Below are positions 18,057 through 25,769 of a stretch of 64,000 nucleotides of DNA, one piece after another. The position numbers and the translations under genes were made by a program. Numbering within the stretch: the first letter of the stretch is position 1; the number at the start of each line of letters is the position of its first letter. Source of the DNA: Mucilaginibacter sabulilitoris (GTDB lineage Bacteria > Bacteroidota > Bacteroidia > Sphingobacteriales > Sphingobacteriaceae); NCBI RefSeq assembly GCF_034262375.1, contig NZ_CP139558.1, positions 1,984,001 to 2,048,000 on the forward strand, written 5' to 3'. The notes beneath the pieces are model-generated. The model did not search any database and had not been told where the DNA came from. It was given only the letters and a program-made list of their open reading frames with translations.

Positions 18057-18740
18057 CTAACAAAAAGCGCTTTCTAAAACGTAGTTTTTACTGATGTACT
18101 GCTGCACATCTTTCAAATGTTCAAACAATGCGTCAGCATTGCATGTGGACTGGAACTCTTTTGTAAAACCCGGCTGCACAGCTATACAGGTAATACCTGC
18201 CGACTTTGCCGAATCAATACCTGTTTTAGTGTCTTCAATAACAATGCAATCCTGGGGTTTGTAGCCAAGCAATTGTATAGCGCGGGTGTAAGGCTCCGGA
18301 TGTGGTTTGGCATGGCTCACATCGTTGCGGGTTATAATATGCCGGAAAACGTTTTTGATCCGGATCTTTTTTAAGATAACCGCTACTTCGGCTGTTGAAC
18401 TGGAAGTTACCAGCACCAGCGGGACGTTTAATTGGTTAAAATGTGCAACTATTTCATCGGCGTAAGGCATTTGCTTAATATCTTCCGACTCAAAAGTATC
18501 AAGCATCATAGCTTCGCGCTTTTCGGCCATTTCGTCAAGCGTTATATCCAGCCGGTATTTTTCAATAAGCTTTTGAGCATTTACTTTCAAAGCTACGCCT
18601 GAATAATATTTCATGTAAACATCGTATTCCAGATGCTTGCCAAACAGGGCTAATAAGGAATTCCAGCATTTATAGTGACATATTTCAGAATCAATGAGGG
18701 TTCCGTCAAGATCAAAGAGGATCGCTTTGGTGTGTTTCAT
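18057..18740 (-). CDS. HAD-family sugar-phosphate phosphatase / beta-phosphoglucomutase-like hydrolase
   Basis: About 227 residues from the ATG at 18740. Motif I LFDLDGTLIDSE at residues 8-19 with both Asp, helical cap domain (about 20-90), motif II LVTSSS, motif III Lys in SHAKPHPEPY, motif IV VIEDTKTGIDSAKSAG. This is subclass I with the C1 cap shared by beta-phosphoglucomutases and 2-deoxy-/sugar phosphatases. An upstream ATG (18812) would add 24 residues with no place in the HAD fold, so I prefer the inner start. In a locus with sugar uptake and dehydrogenases it may dephosphorylate or isomerise a sugar phosphate. Confidence 0.85.
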   Translation of the reverse strand: MKHTKAILFDLDGTLIDSEICHYKCWNSLLALFGKHLEYDVYMKYYSGVALKVNAQKLIEKYRLDITLDEMAEKREAMMLDTFESEDIKQMPYADEIVAHFNQLNVPLVLVTSSSTAEVAVILKKIRIKNVFRHIITRNDVSHAKPHPEPYTRAIQLLGYKPQDCIVIEDTKTGIDSAKSAGITCIAVQPGFTKEFQSTCNADALFEHLKDVQQYISKNYVLESAFC

Positions 18741-18901
18741 CCGCGAGATATAATTAGGTTTATATATAAATTTTAACAACAGCAGCCGGGGAATAATTAC
18801 CTCCTTTGCCAATTGTTTATAAATTTAAAATTGGGATTTCCCCGAACCTGAAGTATTAACTGGATTGATGAAAAATTGACCGTTATTGACCAGTTTAAAA
18901 A

Positions 18902-19765
18902 TTAATGTGCTTTTCTGGTAACGAAGTGCCTTTGATACTCCATCGGTGTAACACCTTTAAGCACTTTAAACTTGCGGTTAAAATAAGATACATTATTGAA
19001 ACCCGACTCGATACTCACCTGCGAAATTCCCATGTTATTGCCCTGAAGTAACTTGCACGCATAGCCAATTCTTAAATCGATCATAAACTCTGACAAGGTT
19101 TTTCGTGTGAATTTTTTGAAGTACCGGCAAAAGGCCGAAGGTGATAAATATGCTATGGAAGCAACCTCATCAAGGGTAAGGTCCCTTTTAAAATTCTCGA
19201 GTATATATTCATAAACCTTACTCATCCGGGAGGATTCATCATGATTCAGGTTTTGGATGAAGGCAGGGCTCGACAGTAAAGTATAATCATTGGAAAGTGA
19301 AAGTAGGTGTAAAATATCCAGCAGATCGATGATCGTTTCTGTTAAACCTTTAGCGGTAAGGGCCTGTATTCTCTTCGTGAGATCAATCCTTGTCTGTCCG
19401 CTAAAAATTATCCCTTGTGATGATAGTTGAAACAGTTCTTTTATTTTTTTAAAAGGTTTCCGGTCAAAAAAACCCGGACCCAAAAAGTTTTCATGAAACT
19501 GAATAACAACTTGTTTAATGGCTTCGTTGTCGCTCAATCCTTTTGTGTAAAATGTATGTGGCAGATTTTTTCCGAACATGCAGAGATCTACAGCGCTAAA
19601 CTCGGTAATGCTATCGCCAACTATACGCCGTCCGGTGCTTTCTAAAATCAGGATAATTTCATACTCAGGATGGGAATGAAAAGGAAAATCATTGTATTTA
19701 AAACTTTCTTCCTTAACAACCACAAGATTGTCTGGGCTAATTATGTTTTCACGAAAAATTCTCAT
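18902..19765 (-). CDS. AraC-family transcriptional regulator with N-terminal cupin domain
   Basis: 287 residues. The N-terminal cupin-like sensor has the His motif FPFHSHPEYEIILI (about 27-40). The C-terminal double helix-turn-helix covers about 180-285, with LTLDEVASIAYLSPSAFCRY and ISQVSIESGFNNVSYFNRKF, ending GVTPMEYQRHF. It sits between the carbamoyltransferase and the HAD gene on the same strand, in the middle of the locus, so it is the obvious candidate for local control in response to a sugar. A small palindrome (ACTGTA-5-TACAGT, 19810-19826) lies upstream of its start. Whether it activates the SusCD or the ABC operon cannot be told from the sequence. Confidence 0.9.
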   Translation of the reverse strand: MRIFRENIISPDNLVVVKEESFKYNDFPFHSHPEYEIILILESTGRRIVGDSITEFSAVDLCMFGKNLPHTFYTKGLSDNEAIKQVVIQFHENFLGPGFFDRKPFKKIKELFQLSSQGIIFSGQTRIDLTKRIQALTAKGLTETIIDLLDILHLLSLSNDYTLLSSPAFIQNLNHDESSRMSKVYEYILENFKRDLTLDEVASIAYLSPSAFCRYFKKFTRKTLSEFMIDLRIGYACKLLQGNNMGISQVSIESGFNNVSYFNRKFKVLKGVTPMEYQRHFVTRKAH

Positions 19766-19809
19766 AACAATGGTTTATTAGGCGGAGATTGCACTAATAT
19801 AAGCTTTTC

Positions 19810-19826
19810 ACTGTAAATAATACAGT
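19810..19826. promoter_or_regulatory. Palindrome upstream of the AraC-type regulator gene
   Basis: ACTGTA and TACAGT are separated by 5 bases, 45-60 bases before the regulator's start codon. It could be an operator or a weak hairpin behind the carbamoyltransferase gene. A 6-bp palindrome is weak evidence. Confidence 0.25.
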
Positions 19827-19862
19827 TCTATTTTTTCAGAAAACACCCCTGATAAAGTGGAT

Positions 19863-21662
19863 TTAACGGTGACAGTTTACATTTTCTGTTTTCGTTATGA
19901 TACAGTTTCCTATAGCCAGTATGTCAATATCTGTTTTTAAAAAACAGTCAATAGCATCCTGGGGCGAACATACTATAGGCTGGTCACGAATATTAAAGGA
20001 AGTATTTACTATAGCCGGGCATCCGGTTATTTTGTAAAACGTAGTAAGCAACTCGTAAAACGATTGATTATCGGGGGCAACGGTTTGGATCCGCGATGAT
20101 CCGTTAACATGTGTAACTGCCGGAAAAGGTGAGCATATGTACTTAAGCTTTTCAAATCCTATAGCCTCATACATTTCCGCTGATGTTTTCTGATCCAATA
20201 TATCGGCAACTATCAGCATGTAGGGGCTGCTTTGCTTCAAATCATAATAATGGTGAACTTTATCTGCCAGTATAACAGGAGCAAAAGGCCTGAATGATTC
20301 GCGAAACTTAACTTTTTGGTTAATATAACGCTGCATATCCCGTCGCCTGCAATCTCCGAGAATACTCCTTGAGCCAAGCGCACGGGGGCCAAACTCCATC
20401 CGGCCGTCAAACCAACCTACTACTTTACCGTTGTCCAAATCGTTAGCTATCCTGTTCAAAAAATCACTGCGTTCATAAACCTGGTATTTGAGGCCATTCT
20501 GCCTAATGATTTTCTCCACTTGCGCGGTACTAAAACATGGACCAAGCAATGCTGATTTCATTTTGTCGCCATCTGTTTCGGCTACCGTTCTTTCGTATTT
20601 TAAATGTTCATGGTAGACACTATAGGCTGCACCAAGGGCTCCGCCAGCGTCACCGGCTGCCGGCTGTATCCAGAGATTCTGAATAAGCGTTTCTTTAAGA
20701 ATTTTGCCATTAATAACACAATTGAGCGCTACGCCACCGGCCAGACAAAGGTTGAATATCTGATATTTATTTACGAAGTGGTTTATCATAGAAAGTACAA
20801 CCTTCCCGGCGACGTGTTGAATGGACGCTGCTATGTCCATGTGAAATTCGGTAATATCGGCCGAAGCGGCGCGGACTGGTGCTTTGAAAAGGTTAGCAAA
20901 GCGTGTGTTGAACATGGAAAGGCCCGATACATAATTAAAATACCGCATGTTAAGCCGGAAAGAACCATCGTCTTTCAAGTCAACGAGTTCTTTTAATATT
21001 AGGTCTGCATATTTAGCTTTGCCATAGGGCGCAAGGCCCATCACTTTATATTCGTCACTGTTAACTTTAAAACCCAGATAGGCGGTAAAGGCTGAGTAGA
21101 GCAGCCCGACCGAGTGGGGAAATCGCATCTCTTCTAATTGAGTGAGCTTATTCCCTTCTCCAATCCATACAGAGGTGGTTGTCCATTCCCCAACGCCATC
21201 AATGGATAAAATAAGCGCTTTATAAAAGGGTGATGGAAAAAATGCAGAGGCCGCATGGGCCTGGTGATGCCCGGCAAAGAGCAGCCGCTGGTCTTTTTTT
21301 TGCCAGCCTGCAGCGATTTGCATAAGCTTTTCATTAATAGTTCTTTTTTGAAAAAGCTTGTCTTTAACCCAAATGGGCATGGCTTTTAAAAATGACAACA
21401 AGCCATATGGGGCAGTGGCTACGTAAGATTCCAGTAAACGCTCAAATTTCAGAAAGGGCTTTTCATAATAAACTACATATGCCACTTCTGCAAGGGAAAT
21501 GCTGGCCTCATCAAGACAATATTTTATGGCTTGCGACGGGAACCCGGCGTCATTTTTTTTCCTGCTGAATCTTTCTTCCTGTGCAGCGGTAATAATCTGG
21601 TCGTTCATGATCAAACACGCGGCGCTGTCATGATAAAATGCCGAAATGCCCAGTATGTACAT
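19863..21662 (-). CDS. O-carbamoyltransferase of the NodU/CmcH/SxtI family
   Basis: 599 residues, the usual two-domain length. The N-terminal Kae1-like domain starts MYILGISAFYHDSAACLI and carries the metal-binding His cluster FAGHHQAHAASAFFPSPF (about 130-147) and SIDGVGEWTTTSVW. The C-terminal YrdC-like domain follows, with GWFDGRMEFGPRALGSRSIL (about 415-434) and VNTSFNIRDQPIVCSP near 560. The family forms carbamoyl-AMP from carbamoyl phosphate and ATP and transfers the carbamoyl group to a hydroxyl (Nod factor, antibiotics, saxitoxin). It has no signal peptide, so it acts in the cytoplasm. It is the last gene of a block in which neighbours are 1, 2 and 4 bases apart. The acceptor is unknown; the context suggests a glycan or lipid-linked sugar. 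Confidence 0.93.
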   Translation of the reverse strand: MYILGISAFYHDSAACLIMNDQIITAAQEERFSRKKNDAGFPSQAIKYCLDEASISLAEVAYVVYYEKPFLKFERLLESYVATAPYGLLSFLKAMPIWVKDKLFQKRTINEKLMQIAAGWQKKDQRLLFAGHHQAHAASAFFPSPFYKALILSIDGVGEWTTTSVWIGEGNKLTQLEEMRFPHSVGLLYSAFTAYLGFKVNSDEYKVMGLAPYGKAKYADLILKELVDLKDDGSFRLNMRYFNYVSGLSMFNTRFANLFKAPVRAASADITEFHMDIAASIQHVAGKVVLSMINHFVNKYQIFNLCLAGGVALNCVINGKILKETLIQNLWIQPAAGDAGGALGAAYSVYHEHLKYERTVAETDGDKMKSALLGPCFSTAQVEKIIRQNGLKYQVYERSDFLNRIANDLDNGKVVGWFDGRMEFGPRALGSRSILGDCRRRDMQRYINQKVKFRESFRPFAPVILADKVHHYYDLKQSSPYMLIVADILDQKTSAEMYEAIGFEKLKYICSPFPAVTHVNGSSRIQTVAPDNQSFYELLTTFYKITGCPAIVNTSFNIRDQPIVCSPQDAIDCFLKTDIDILAIGNCIITKTENVNCHR

Positions 21663-21663
21663 G

Positions 21664-21813
21664 CTAAAAAAGCGAATATAGCAATGGCCCTATAGCCGAG
21701 CCGTGCGCAAGCACTACTATTAACCCGAGGCTTATCATAATAAAAAACAATGGCCAGAGCCAGTATTTCCGCCGGTATTTCAAAAAGCTTAAAAACTCTA
21801 TAATTATTTCCAT
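21664..21813 (-). CDS. 49-residue membrane protein of DUF5989 type (SxtK-like position)
   Basis: A small gene from ATG at 21813 to TAG at 21664. It starts MEIIIEFLSFLKYRRKYWLW, continues with one hydrophobic helix PLFFIMISLGLIVVLAHGSA, and ends IGPLLYSLF. This matches my memory of the short DUF5989 proteins: a helix, a basic FxKxRKxxWLxP turn, a membrane helix and a GSAIxPFIYxLF tail. Such proteins sit beside carbamoyltransferases and SxtJ-like proteins. It is wedged between them here with gaps of 2 and 1 bases, so translational coupling is likely. Probably an inner-membrane partner; function unknown. Confidence 0.85.
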   Translation of the reverse strand: MEIIIEFLSFLKYRRKYWLWPLFFIMISLGLIVVLAHGSAIGPLLYSLF

Positions 21814-21815
21814 AA

Positions 21816-22217
21816 TCAGTATTGATTTTTCATTGAATAGTGCACGGCAGGTTCCTTCCAGTACGATTTCTTTTTGGGGTCAAAACTCATCTCCAGCAAA
21901 TTGCGGCCAATCAGTTTAAATACTATTGCCATTGGCGTTATAACCAGCAAATATGCTAAACATAAAACAGCTACAGAACTTACTTTACTCATTTGTTTCC
22001 CTATAAACTCCCACAGCAACCGTATACCATTGGCCAACATAGGTCGTAGTAAGTACATCAATATAAATATTGCAGCAAGCCCCCAAAAGTAATGGGCTCC
22101 CGTTTTATGCTTCCATTGTAAATAAATACCGGCTGCCAGGCAAATTAATGCCATCTCCCTGCAAAACTTTTTGTTAAGGGTTACCTGTGTCTGCAGGCGT
22201 TGTTTTTGCTGTTCCAT
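21816..22217 (-). CDS. SxtJ-like small membrane protein
   Basis: 133 residues with about three to four membrane segments: MALICLAAGIYLQWK (about 20-35), HYFWGLAAIFILMYLLRPML (about 42-61), and VAVLCLAYLLVITPMAIVFK (about 82-101), followed by the conserved-looking tail DPKKKSYWKEPAVHYSMKNQ. The Y/TYW-x5-Y tail and the genomic place between an SGNH protein and DUF5989/carbamoyltransferase match the SxtJ family named after the saxitoxin cluster. Role unknown there too; perhaps a membrane scaffold for transfer or export of the carbamoylated product. Starts 4 bases after the SGNH stop. Confidence 0.8.
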   Translation of the reverse strand: MEQQKQRLQTQVTLNKKFCREMALICLAAGIYLQWKHKTGAHYFWGLAAIFILMYLLRPMLANGIRLLWEFIGKQMSKVSSVAVLCLAYLLVITPMAIVFKLIGRNLLEMSFDPKKKSYWKEPAVHYSMKNQY

Positions 22218-22221
22218 ATTG

Positions 22222-24084
22222 TCATTTACTATTTTCGGCTAATCTTCTGTATTTCCCTGCCACTTCAGCCGCACCTAATAAACCATAATAGGAAGCCAGC
22301 TCTGTGTATGCATTTTTCCTTTGTTCTCTGCGTTCCGTTGTCAAGCCGGTCATTCTTTGGAGCATTTGTTTTACATTTTGCAATTTGGGGTTATTGGGTT
22401 GCTGTGTAAGTCCATAATCAATGTAATAAATGGCTTTCGACAAGTGTTTCTGCTTAAGCTCAATGCTGAATAGTTCCTGGGCTAAGTCCATACCCGGCCT
22501 TATCCGGAACGCACGGTTTAAATAATTACTTACCCGGACAAGGTCATGTGTTTGTTCACATAATTTTCCGGCAAAGGCGTAAAAGGTCGGGTCTAAAGGG
22601 TATTCCAACATAACAGCTTCGGCTACTTTTAGCATTTTTGTACTGTCCTTAACCTGTTGATAATAGGTCATCAATTTGTCCATAGCATCGTTCCACTTTA
22701 AGCCGTTAGCAGCCATTTCATATCCTACGGTTTCTTCAGTACCAACAGGACGTGCTAAAACTATGCTTTCATTGAATGGCCATTGTTTCCTGAGCAAGGC
22801 AATGGAATATGCCCCAAAACAGGAGTCCGCCAATGTTACGGGCATTTGATCTTTTAGCTTAGTTAAGGTCATTGATCCGGATGCCGGCAGCTTAAACAAT
22901 GCGAGGCGACTTAATGCCTGAAAAAAAGCTTCTGAAAGTAACGCGTACCCATTTAAATTGGGATGCACATGCTCAAGCATAGTGTTTTTATCGATGATAC
23001 CATGCGGTGAATGTTGTTCAAAAACCCGGCGGCTGTCAACAAGCGTTACCAGCGGATAGCGCTTACTAATTTGTATGATCTGCCGGTTTATAGCTTCCGG
23101 GGCCCGAAAGCGCAACAGGTCAAGCTCCTTTGCCTGGATGAAAGAAGCTTTTGCCTGTGTGAATTTTCCTGACGCATACTCCTCATTTGCGTGCAGAAAT
23201 ACTTGCATTGCGCTTTGCTTTGAATCGCTGATAAAAGGTTTTAAATCTTTTTCGTTACTAACGATAGTGCTTAATAATGCCGGAATACTATGGTTTGACA
23301 AAGTTTGACATACGGCATTTATATTTTCAGCAAATTGATTGATGCCGGATTTATAGACTGTTGAATTAACCGGTATATTCTGATCTGCCGCCATTCGTTC
23401 CATTAAGGTTTTATGCACATCCGAATAATTGCCATTATGGCTAAAGATGGCATGGTAACCATTGAACAATAATTGAATAAGCCTGTATTGTTTTAACGCA
23501 ATCAATGCCCTGATAATCGTAGAATTATGACCGAGGTTGCTGGTTGAGGCCGCTCCAAGCGCGCCATAATACTCATTGTGGCCGCAATATATAAGCACAG
23601 CGTCTGGTTGGTAAGGTATAAGTTCACGTCCAATGTCGCGAACGGTATAGGAATTAACCGCGGTGAAAGCCAAATTGATTACCTCAAAATCAGTTTCGGG
23701 ATACAGCTGCAGCAACCGGTATTTAAGCCAGCGGTGAAATGAGCCGTTATGCATGTAAGGAAAGCCTATGGTTGTAGATTCCCCAAGAACAAAGAGGCGT
23801 ACTGTCCCTTTTGGCTTTTGTTTTTTAAATGACTCAAAATTGCCTATAGTGGCGTTTTCGGTAATGGTGAAATATCTTTCAGAAAGATGCGGGTTGACTA
23901 CAAAACAATCAGGATGTTGCTCATCCTGTACAAAGAGGTTAAGGTTATGACCATAGCCAAATAAGCGAAGTGCCAGTTCTAAAAGTAACAGTATAATAAA
24001 AGGGAATAGTACAGCCACAACTTTGAACAGCCCTATTTTATATGAGCTGCCTGTTGATTTTTTTTGCTTTACTTCTCCTGTCAT
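22222..24084 (-). CDS. Membrane-anchored SGNH/GDSL hydrolase with C-terminal TPR-like region
   Basis: 620 residues. One N-terminal anchor (about 20-42, FKVVAVLFPFIILLLLELAL). SGNH blocks: FVLGESTTIGFPY with nucleophile Ser103, an Asn/Gly block near 145, YCGHNEYYGALG (block III, about 170), and MLEHVHPNLNGY with His374. The acidic residue normally written DxxH is Glu371 here. Residues about 430-610 are helical and TPR-like (LKVAEAVMLEYPLDPTFYAF, AIYYIDYGLTQQPNNPKLQN). The catalytic domain should face the periplasm. Such proteins act as esterases or acyltransferases on sugars. It opens the carbamoyltransferase block, 67 bases after the SusD gene with an intrinsic terminator in the gap. Confidence 0.88.
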   Translation of the reverse strand: MTGEVKQKKSTGSSYKIGLFKVVAVLFPFIILLLLELALRLFGYGHNLNLFVQDEQHPDCFVVNPHLSERYFTITENATIGNFESFKKQKPKGTVRLFVLGESTTIGFPYMHNGSFHRWLKYRLLQLYPETDFEVINLAFTAVNSYTVRDIGRELIPYQPDAVLIYCGHNEYYGALGAASTSNLGHNSTIIRALIALKQYRLIQLLFNGYHAIFSHNGNYSDVHKTLMERMAADQNIPVNSTVYKSGINQFAENINAVCQTLSNHSIPALLSTIVSNEKDLKPFISDSKQSAMQVFLHANEEYASGKFTQAKASFIQAKELDLLRFRAPEAINRQIIQISKRYPLVTLVDSRRVFEQHSPHGIIDKNTMLEHVHPNLNGYALLSEAFFQALSRLALFKLPASGSMTLTKLKDQMPVTLADSCFGAYSIALLRKQWPFNESIVLARPVGTEETVGYEMAANGLKWNDAMDKLMTYYQQVKDSTKMLKVAEAVMLEYPLDPTFYAFAGKLCEQTHDLVRVSNYLNRAFRIRPGMDLAQELFSIELKQKHLSKAIYYIDYGLTQQPNNPKLQNVKQMLQRMTGLTTERREQRKNAYTELASYYGLLGAAEVAGKYRRLAENSK

Positions 24085-24112
24085 AATGTTATTTTAAAGG
24101 GCTGAAATGATT

Positions 24113-24145
24113 AAAAAGAGGTGCTGCCACGTCCGCGGCAGCACC
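24113..24145 (-). terminator. Intrinsic terminator between susD-like gene and the SGNH/carbamoyltransferase block
   Basis: The perfect 9-bp GC-rich stem GGTGCTGCC/GGCAGCACC with an 8-base loop is followed on the minus strand by CTCTTTTTAAT. It begins 7 bases after the SusD stop. It should end or attenuate the SusCD transcript before the next gene. Confidence 0.8.
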
Positions 24146-24151
24146 ATGGTA

Positions 24152-25759
24152 TTAATACCCTGTATTCTGTTTCAAGTTTGGATTAGCATTTAATGCCTGT
24201 TGAGGGATAGGAAAAATTATCCTGTAATCGCCATTAGGTTTATGCGAAAGCCAGCTCTTGGTTGTAAAAACACCAAAGCGGATATCGTCTCTCCGGCGAT
24301 GCGCCTCCCACGGAAACTCGTAACCCAGCTCGTCAAGCATACCTCCAAACTTAACCGGTGTTTGGTTGCCAGGGTCTGTAACGTTATAATTCTGAACGAA
24401 GCCATACTTGTAACGACTGTTGCCTTCCAATTGCGCTGCGGTTACAAGTGCTTTTGATGGGTCGGTAAAGTCCCGGGTTCGTACCTGGGTTACGGTCGCA
24501 GCGGCGAGGGCACTGTTGCCTGTTCTCAATTGGCATTCTGCCTTCATCAGTAACACCTGGGCATATCTGAAAAATGGAAAATCGTTGCTGAGGTTGCTTA
24601 ACGCGCCTATTTTAACCTCAAACTTGTTCATTCTAAACCCTTCGGTTTCACTAGTGAATAACCCATCGGGCAGGCGATTGACGAAATTTAGCTGCTGGCC
24701 GTTTTTATCATAAGACCCAAGTATTGGTGTAACCCCGTCTAACTTAAACTGCCGGCCCATTAACCAGGTATCCGCCAGGCGGTTATCCGAGGCATTATAG
24801 GTATCAATAAATTGCGGAATAGCCTGTGCCGACCCCGAGCCCCACGGAGTAGCCTGCATGTTTACCTTATCTTTTAAAGCGCCATGCCAGGAGAACATTT
24901 CAATAAAAAATCCCTGACCCTGGTTTTCATCAAACGGCACCGAAAAAATGATTTCTGTGGAATTTTCATTATCTGTTTTGAAAATGTCCTTATACTTTGC
25001 TTCCAGGTTGTATTTACCCGATGCGATGATATCATTGCATTGCGTCAAACATTCCTGCCATTTAGCCTGACCGGTATAAACCTCCGCATTCAGGTATATA
25101 TTAGCTAAAAGCGCTTTGGCCCCCCACTTGTTGAACCTGCCATACATAAGTTTATCATTGTTCTCGCTGAGGTTGGGTAGGGCGTCGGTAACCTCTTTTA
25201 CAATAAAATTGTAAATATCGGCACGGGAAGATATTTTAGGAAGCTCTGTGGCTGTGGTTGTTACCAATGGAGCGTTCCCGAAATTATCACATATTAACCA
25301 GTAGTAGAATGCCCTTACCACTTTCATTTCGGCAACTAATGATTCTTTGGTGGTTCCGGCAGCCGGGGGTATCACGCCTTTTTCCAGTTGATCGATGATC
25401 CGGTTGGAATTGGTTACTCCCGAAAATAGTGTTAGCCACATGCCGTTCATTTGAGGATTTTCAGAGTTCCAGGTATGGAGGTGGATCCGTTTATAGATAC
25501 CGGCATCTTCCCAGCCCGAACCATTGGCGGGCATTACCAGTTCATCTGAACTCGTCTCTTGTAAAGCATACCAGGTAGTGTGCGAAAACAAATCGCGCAG
25601 GTTTGCGTAAGTTATGCCTATTGCGGCATAAGCATTGTTATATTTATATGTTTGTGCCGAAAGATCCGAGAAGGTAACCTCGTTAAGGTTATTCTTACAT
25701 CCCGAAACTACCATAAGCAAAAGCATAGGGAAAAGGATAAAATATTTAATCTTTTTCAT
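24152..25759 (-). CDS. SusD/RagB-family outer-membrane glycan-binding lipoprotein
   Basis: 535 residues. Lipoprotein signal with lipobox VVSGCKNN (Cys 21). SusD-type TPR helices follow, with VVRAFYYWLICDNFGNAPLV (about 150-170), WGAKALLANIYLNAEVYTG (about 210) and a C-terminal RYAQVLLMKAECQLRTG (about 405). It binds oligosaccharide at the cell surface and caps the SusC channel. It starts 10 bases after the SusC stop. The presumed ligand is an arabinose-containing glycan, judged only from the GH127/GH51 neighbours. Confidence 0.95.
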   Translation of the reverse strand: MKKIKYFILFPMLLLMVVSGCKNNLNEVTFSDLSAQTYKYNNAYAAIGITYANLRDLFSHTTWYALQETSSDELVMPANGSGWEDAGIYKRIHLHTWNSENPQMNGMWLTLFSGVTNSNRIIDQLEKGVIPPAAGTTKESLVAEMKVVRAFYYWLICDNFGNAPLVTTTATELPKISSRADIYNFIVKEVTDALPNLSENNDKLMYGRFNKWGAKALLANIYLNAEVYTGQAKWQECLTQCNDIIASGKYNLEAKYKDIFKTDNENSTEIIFSVPFDENQGQGFFIEMFSWHGALKDKVNMQATPWGSGSAQAIPQFIDTYNASDNRLADTWLMGRQFKLDGVTPILGSYDKNGQQLNFVNRLPDGLFTSETEGFRMNKFEVKIGALSNLSNDFPFFRYAQVLLMKAECQLRTGNSALAAATVTQVRTRDFTDPSKALVTAAQLEGNSRYKYGFVQNYNVTDPGNQTPVKFGGMLDELGYEFPWEAHRRRDDIRFGVFTTKSWLSHKPNGDYRIIFPIPQQALNANPNLKQNTGY

Positions 25760-25769
25760 AGCTTAAAAT

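Noticed and set aside
24200..24713. Open plus-strand frames opposite the SusD gene
   Set aside because: Shadows of a well-supported gene; no independent signal.
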